A stretch of 64,000 nt of DNA, taken from positions 1,500,501-1,564,500 of the forward strand of contig CM064862.1 in NCBI GenBank assembly GCA_032719365.1, in the 5' to 3' direction. The DNA comes from Prinsepia uniflora (lineage: Eukaryota; Streptophyta; Magnoliopsida; Rosales; Rosaceae). This document shows positions 59,001 to 64,000 of this stretch, piece after piece (the stretch's first letter is position 1; each line of letters opens with the position of its first letter). The position numbers and the translations under genes are program-made. The notes beneath the pieces were generated by a model. That model saw only the letters and a program-made list of their open reading frames with translations. It ran no database searches and was not told the origin of the DNA.

Positions 59001-59079
59001 ACCACCTACCCACTGCTTAACCTCAATAATCACACCTTAAGCACTATCTTAATCCCGGCTCTCAGGACGGGTTGTTACA
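56014..59079 (-). repeat. 5' LTR of TR-GAG-like copy 2
   Basis: 3066 bp. GAGTCTTTAAACTC array at about 56560-56770, GC-rich block at about 57500-57555, paired ~165-bp blocks near the 59079 end. Confidence 0.95.
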
Positions 59080-60009
59080 GTAGGGCTGGACGAAGCTATA
59101 GGTGAAGAAAGGAGGTGAAATGGTGGTCGGACGGCAGAGAACAGGTCTCGCCGGTCCGAGTTGCAGCACTGGTGTGAACCAGGTCGACGTGAGGTTGACG
59201 GTGGTACTGTAGCTGGCACGTGAGGGCCACGCGCAGCCACTTTGGGCGGCGCGTGGGGGCGCGTGCGGCGGTTCTGGGTAAAACGGTCAACTATGGTTTT
59301 GGTCCAGGAGTTTTGTCGAGTCCATTGGAAGTGGTTTCGGGTTAATCGGACGTCGAATCAAAGTAGTTCCGCGAGGGTGAAGGTTTAGGGTTCCGGTTCG
59401 TTACGTTTAGGATTCGGGGATTTTTGCGGGAATTTAGGTGGACCTTCGTAAGTGTGTTAGTAACGTACTTTGACGGTTGTTGACAGGATCGAGATTTCCC
59501 GAGGAAGCTGAGGAACGTGTTGGACGTTCAGGACGCGATTGAGGGCTCGGTACTGTGAGTGGACCCTTTCCTTAAACTCGAACATGCATAACTATGTTCT
59601 ATGCTTGTTTTATATATGTGATTTCATGATTGTTGGATTTATGATGTGATTTTACATAATTGCACGTTTTCGAGAAAATACGGTATTTGACACGTTTTAC
59701 GATAAAAGGTTGATTTCTGATTATAATGTTATAGTTTTGGGATTTCAAATGATAAATGATTTCTAATGATTATAAATGGATTTTGGAACATGATTTTGAT
59801 GATCAAGGTTTTCGGTTTTATAATCGGATCTCGTAAAGCAGATTTTGGTTTTAAGTTGAAAAGTGGATTTCCGGATTTGGGTTCGGAATGGCGGTTCTGG
59901 TTGCCGGAAGGGCATCAGACCAGTGATTTCGGATTCGGGTTTGGATGTGAATTCAGAAATGGCTTTCAAATGGTTTTGGATTGGATTTGCTGGATCTGGT
60001 TATTGGGTT

Positions 60010-60200
60010 TAAAGACCCGGATATTGATTGACGGGGGACGGGCCCGGATTGAGTTTAAAGACTCGGGAGTTTAAAGACTCGGATATATTGATATTTCCCC
60101 CGTAGGCCTGTTGAGTTTAAAGACTCGGGAGTTTAAAGACTCGGATATTATTGAGGCCTGTTGAGTTTAAAGACTCGGGAGTTTAAAGACTCGGATAGGT
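60010..60200. repeat. GAGTTTAAAGACTC units (plus orientation)
   Basis: Doublets of GAGTTTAAAGACTCGG, the reverse complement of the arrays in the complete elements. One unit reads GGGTTTAAAGACCCGG, with matched changes on both arms. Confidence 0.9.
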
Positions 60201-62959
60201 CCAGCAGGTTTGATCGGAAAATGATGATTTTGACGTTCAGGGTTTATGATATGGTTTTATGATTCCTACGCTATGACGTCTGGTTTTATGATTCCTTCGC
60301 TATGACGTCTATAACTGTTTTATAGTGTTTCTGTTTCTTATGATGTTTTCTGAGTTATTGGATCCTACTGTTTTGATAACTGGGTTATGCATGTGGTTTC
60401 AAAACGGAGGGTTAAACTCAATTTTTCTGATAAATGGTTTTAGAACTTTTCTTTTATTATGGTCCACTCACATCTTCTGTTTTAAATTGCCCTCCAGGTT
60501 GTGGAGATAGCGCGGGGTCTTGACGTCGAGGCAGTGTCTGAGGCATAGAAGTGACGAGCGAGATCCCAAAGTGTTTAAGTTTTTCTTCCGCATGCATGTA
60601 ATTATCATCGGGTTTTTATTTCCTTGTAATTCGTACGATGCTCTGTAATACTTTAATCTCGGACTTTATTTGAGTACTATCTCATGCGTCTGACTGTTTT
60701 TGTGTCGGGGTGTCAAACGGGAGCAGGATTTACCTCGGGTTTCGGGGTGAAACCGGGGTGGGTCCTGACAGGTATCACATTAACCTAGTCTTTAAACTCG
60801 CGAGTCTTTAAACTCACGAGTCTTTAAACTCAATTCGGGTCTTTAAACCCAATTCCGGGCCCGCCCCCCGTTATCAATGAACCAGGTCTTTAAACTCAAA
60901 ACTAGATCCAACAATCATACCGGATCTTTAAACCCAAAACCATTTTTAAAGCATAATAAACCAGGATCCCTCATGATCCGTTTTCCAAAAAAATCATTCT
61001 GAAAGCATATATCGTCATAATAGGACTTATGTCCGGATTTCACATGCAATTTCCGAAAATTACTTCACAATATAATCAAATCATCATTAAAACATAACAT
61101 GCATAATCATATCCAAATACTTCATCAAAACATCATTCATGCATAGGAGAAAACTGTAACCTCGAAATACGTAAAATAAAATAATCACCTCGAAAAGCAT
61201 GAAATAACGTAGAACTGAAATATCATAATCATCATCATAAAATCATATATGAAAACATAAAACAAACGAGTAAAAATAGTCATGCATGCCCGGTTAGAAA
61301 TCAAAAGTCCACTCACGGTTTTCGGACGCGTCAATCGCGCCCCGTGCATTCCTTGGTAGCTTCGGAAATTTTCGGGCCTGTAAAATGATACAAGAAGGGT
61401 TACAAACATCCCCAAAAAGCTCGTATTAATTTCCCTAATTTTTCCGGATTTTTCGACGTAATTAAACTTAAGGACCTAATCTTCCGAACCCTCGAAACTA
61501 TCCCGAACGACACCCGATCAACTTGAACTTTAAAGATAAAATGTTAATTAGACTGAAATGACCAAATCTCATTTTGACCGTGATCGGAAATGACGTCACA
61601 CGCGCCGTCACGGGCTGCCCAAAGTGGTTGCGCGTGAAGGCCACGCGCCTAGCACTGTAGCTACAGTGTCACCATCTTCACCCGCGAGTATGATAAACGG
61701 GCCTTCAACCCGCCACTCGACCCGGCTAATTACCCTTCAATTCTCAAACAATTCCTTTCAGTTTTGATCTTAATTTCTTCCCTAACCATTTCATTTCAGT
61801 TCTGTGTCAATGATTAACCTCGACATGGACTAAATCGATCAATCCAGCCCTGAACAGTCTAATGGGTCGACGTCTGTAACTCACCCAACCTAGCCCCATT
61901 TTCAAATTAACTTCACAGGGGGTATACTAGGACCCAAACGAACCCAAATGCACAACCAATTGAATAAGAACTCACCTGGAAGTCGTCGTCCTCAACACAG
62001 CGATTTTCCAGAAATTGGAACTTGAGTTCCTGGGCAAACCGTGATCAAACTCCTTCGATTTTTGCACGGTTATGTTTGTAATGGACCCAGAAGACTAATC
62101 TCACTCTCAGTTTGGTTCAACTCTCCTCACAATTCAATCTTCGAATTTCCCTCCATTTTTCTGGTTTTTCCTCCCGACTCAGTTTCTCTCCACTCTCAGC
62201 TCTCTCTCTCTGATTCCAAATGAACCACAGCATTCCCCCAACTCCTGTTAATCGATCAGTGCGGCAAGCAACCCGTGGGAATCCATTTGATTCCTCTCTG
62301 AACTTGTTTCCCGCAAACAGAACCCAAACCCATTTTCAAAGCTTCTCGTGCACTGATGCAGTCCACACTATTCAACCTTGTCTCGATTATACTCAATCCA
62401 ATTAAACAATCCACTGAGGCAGTCCACTACTGATTAATCAATTGGGATACTCAGAACCAACACACACGGTGGTGCAGCCAATACCCCCCACGGTTTCTAC
62501 AGTAATCCGTGGTGAAAAAGACCAAATTGCCCTCAGTTCAATAATTACCATAATGCCCATCATCTTCTGTGACCCGTAACTTGGTTATCTGATGTCCGTT
62601 TGACACGTGCCGCCTGTCGTTGTACTCAGGGCATCGAGACCTACCTAACGGTCTTCACATCGTGTGAAAATCAATTGTATTTCAAAAAGTCAAATTTTCT
62701 CCCTATTTCGTCCAAATTACAAAAATGTCCTTAGAGTTCCGAACGTCATAACTTTTTCCCTGTTCGTCCGAATTGGACGTGCCGCCTGTCTATGGACTCG
62801 TGACGTCCTGAACTACGTCACGGTCATCGGTCAACGTCCGTTCGACCTACCAAACAAAAAGTCAACAAATTGACCACACTATTCACAGGGGTAAAAATGT
62901 CATTTTATTCATTATTTTACAAAATTACATTTTCCGAATTTCCGGAGCGTTACAACCTT

Positions 62960-64000
62960 TGGTTGCATTGACACTACTGGTGCCTTTTTTTGTCGGGGGT
63001 CATCCCTATTTTTCGACAAGGGGTGTCGTGTGGGGTTTTGATTTTCATCCAATATCAATAAAAGATTCAGGTATCAATTTATATATTTATCTAAATCCAG
63101 CATGAATTCATCAAGTATTAATCCGTGCAATCAATTACGAAATGCAGTAAACAATTATTATACAAAGTGGGTTCATCAATTCATGGGTGCGTCAAATTTG
63201 GAGAAAACATGCTACACATCAATTCCTCGATAATTCATATAATTCAATTCAACATCATCATATTAATGATCAATAATTCAACATCAAATTAACATCCTAG
63301 AGGTATACGGCCAATTGTGAATGTTTTTTTTCAATTATTTAATTCAAAATAAAAGAATCATCATAACATACAAATTATCAAGAATTCATGTAATCAAAGA
63401 ATTCATAACTATTAATTCATAACGAAACCTATAAATATGAATTCTACGGTTTTGAAACAATAAATAAAAATAAATTTTGGGATTAGAAAACATACTTGAT
63501 TGAATTTATCCTTTTCTTCAACAATTACCAATTTGGAGATGATCGTACTGATAACGTATTATGAGGGATTTGAGAAGGAAGAGATTTCGTAGAAAATATA
63601 GAGAGAAGATGAGAGACACTGGAATGATATGTATATTCAGAAATAATGAGTTAGGATTTAAAACAATAACTGATTCCTTATATAAGAAGCGATAAATACA
63701 AAATGACTATACTACCCTAGTACTCTTTACATAAATAGACACAATTATTTAATGATTTATAACACCATTTATTCTCCCAAATTTTCAAGTTTCTCGCGGA
63801 GACCACGCGCTGTTTCGTCCACGTAGACTTTTGAGCCCCTTCAGCGATATTGCTTTGAGCCCATGGCTATTGGAGCCCATTCAGCGATATTGCTTTGAGC
63901 TTATGGCCATTGGAAAAAAGAAAGAAAGAACAGTAATCTTTACATTTTTTTTTAAGATTTTACATCTAATAAATAAGGACTAGTAATTCAACACGGTGAC
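62960..64000. other. AT-rich unclassified DNA
   Basis: No gene or element ends recognised. A phrase near 63545-63570 (CTGATAACGTATTATGAGGG) resembles leader sequences of plant retroelements, but no LTR boundary is visible. A short tandem repeat is at 63833-63914. Confidence 0.4.
63833..63914. repeat. Tandem repeat, 2 copies of about 41 bp
   Basis: Two adjacent copies of a block containing TTCAGCGATATTGCTTTGAG followed by CnnATGGCnATTGG. Confidence 0.9.

Larger units (their letters stand above)
51255..59079 (-). mobile_element. TR-GAG-like non-autonomous LTR retrotransposon, copy 2 (intact gag)
   Basis: A 7.83-kb element with LTRs 51255-54303 (3049 bp) and 56014-59079 (3066 bp) and a 1710-bp internal region. 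The target duplication GTAGG is perfect (51250-51254 and 59080-59084). Primer site and purine tract give minus orientation. By eye the LTRs differ by about fifteen substitutions, one 16-bp unit and one base. This is fewer than copy 1, so it is probably the younger of the two. Only Gag is encoded, in an uninterrupted frame. Confidence 0.96.
49853..60770 (+). mobile_element. Middle solo LTR of the nest (TR-GAG-like family C)
   Basis: Segments 49853-51254 and 59085-60770, about 3.09 kb in total, plus-oriented. It starts TGTAACAACCCGTCCCGAGA and ends GGGTGGGTCCTGACA. The target duplication GGTAT is perfect (49848-49852 and 60771-60775). It has the same family ends as the complete elements. It contains GAGTTTAAAGACTC units at about 60010-60200. 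It is split by TR-GAG-like copy 2. Confidence 0.95.
49170..62954 (-). mobile_element. Outer solo LTR of a three-level nest
   Basis: Segments 49170-49852 and 60776-62954, about 2.86 kb in total, minus-oriented. It starts (minus) TGTAACGCTCCGGAAATTCG at 62954 and ends GGTGAGTCCTATCA at 49170. The target duplication ACCTT is perfect (49165-49169 and 62955-62959). It is split by a second solo LTR at 49853. It carries GAGTCTTTAAACTC-type units on both sides of the split (about 49770-49850, 60785-60945) and the GC-rich block (about 61596-61665). The oldest layer of the nest. Confidence 0.94.

Overview
The window is plant nuclear DNA, most likely from a eudicot with a repeat-rich genome. It contains Ty1/Copia and Ty3/Gypsy-type LTR retrotransposons, two Cassandra TRIMs with 5S rRNA-like LTRs, a CACTA (En/Spm) transposon, MITE-like hairpins and one spliced plant HSP70-type gene. 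There are no operons, prokaryotic signals, tRNA genes or CRISPR arrays. I could not identify the species from sequence alone.

Layout. 1-1551 is the tail of a long LTR, followed by a decayed Copia RT/RNase H region (1552-2439). 3246-13979 is a ~3.2 kb solo LTR (target duplication CCAAA) split by a complete TR-GAG-like element at 5836-13375 (duplication CTGGA), which has 3001-bp LTRs and a broken gag. 14.5-16.9 kb is a minus-strand Copia relic. 17-21.2 kb is AT-rich DNA with small mobile elements. 21211 to about 27130 is a CACTA element with a decayed transposase interrupted by a Cassandra. 27.1-35.0 kb is a Copia relic split by two solo LTRs, the first of which carries a second Cassandra (duplication CCTTA). 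36107-37764 is the only convincing host gene, a two-exon HSP70-like gene lacking the C-terminal lid. 38.4-48.8 kb is a duplicated composite of two Copia elements, split by solo LTRs with duplications GTTTT and AAAAT. 49170-62954 is a three-level nest: solo LTR (ACCTT), within it a solo LTR (GGTAT), within that a complete TR-GAG-like element (GTAGG) with an uninterrupted 367-codon gag. The last kilobase is AT-rich unclassified DNA.

How the parts relate. The long LTRs belong to several related families. They begin TGTAAC or TGTAAT, end in TCA or ACA, and are about 2.9-3.6 kb long. The two TR-GAG-like elements encode only a Gag with a CCHC zinc knuckle. Their reading frame stops just where the protease would start in an autonomous Gypsy element, so they must use enzymes supplied from elsewhere. 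Six of the long LTR insertions are solo LTRs, a sign of frequent LTR-LTR recombination.

The most unusual structure is inside these LTRs. Each family carries arrays of short palindromes whose stems change on both sides together (GGGCC/GGCCC, GGGTC/GACCC, GGACT/AGTCC; GCATC/GATGC, GACAT/ATGTC; GAGT/ACTC, GGGT/ACCC). That is the pattern expected if hairpin structure, rather than sequence, is being kept. Every boundary, count and identity here was read by eye; no alignment, folding or database search was run.
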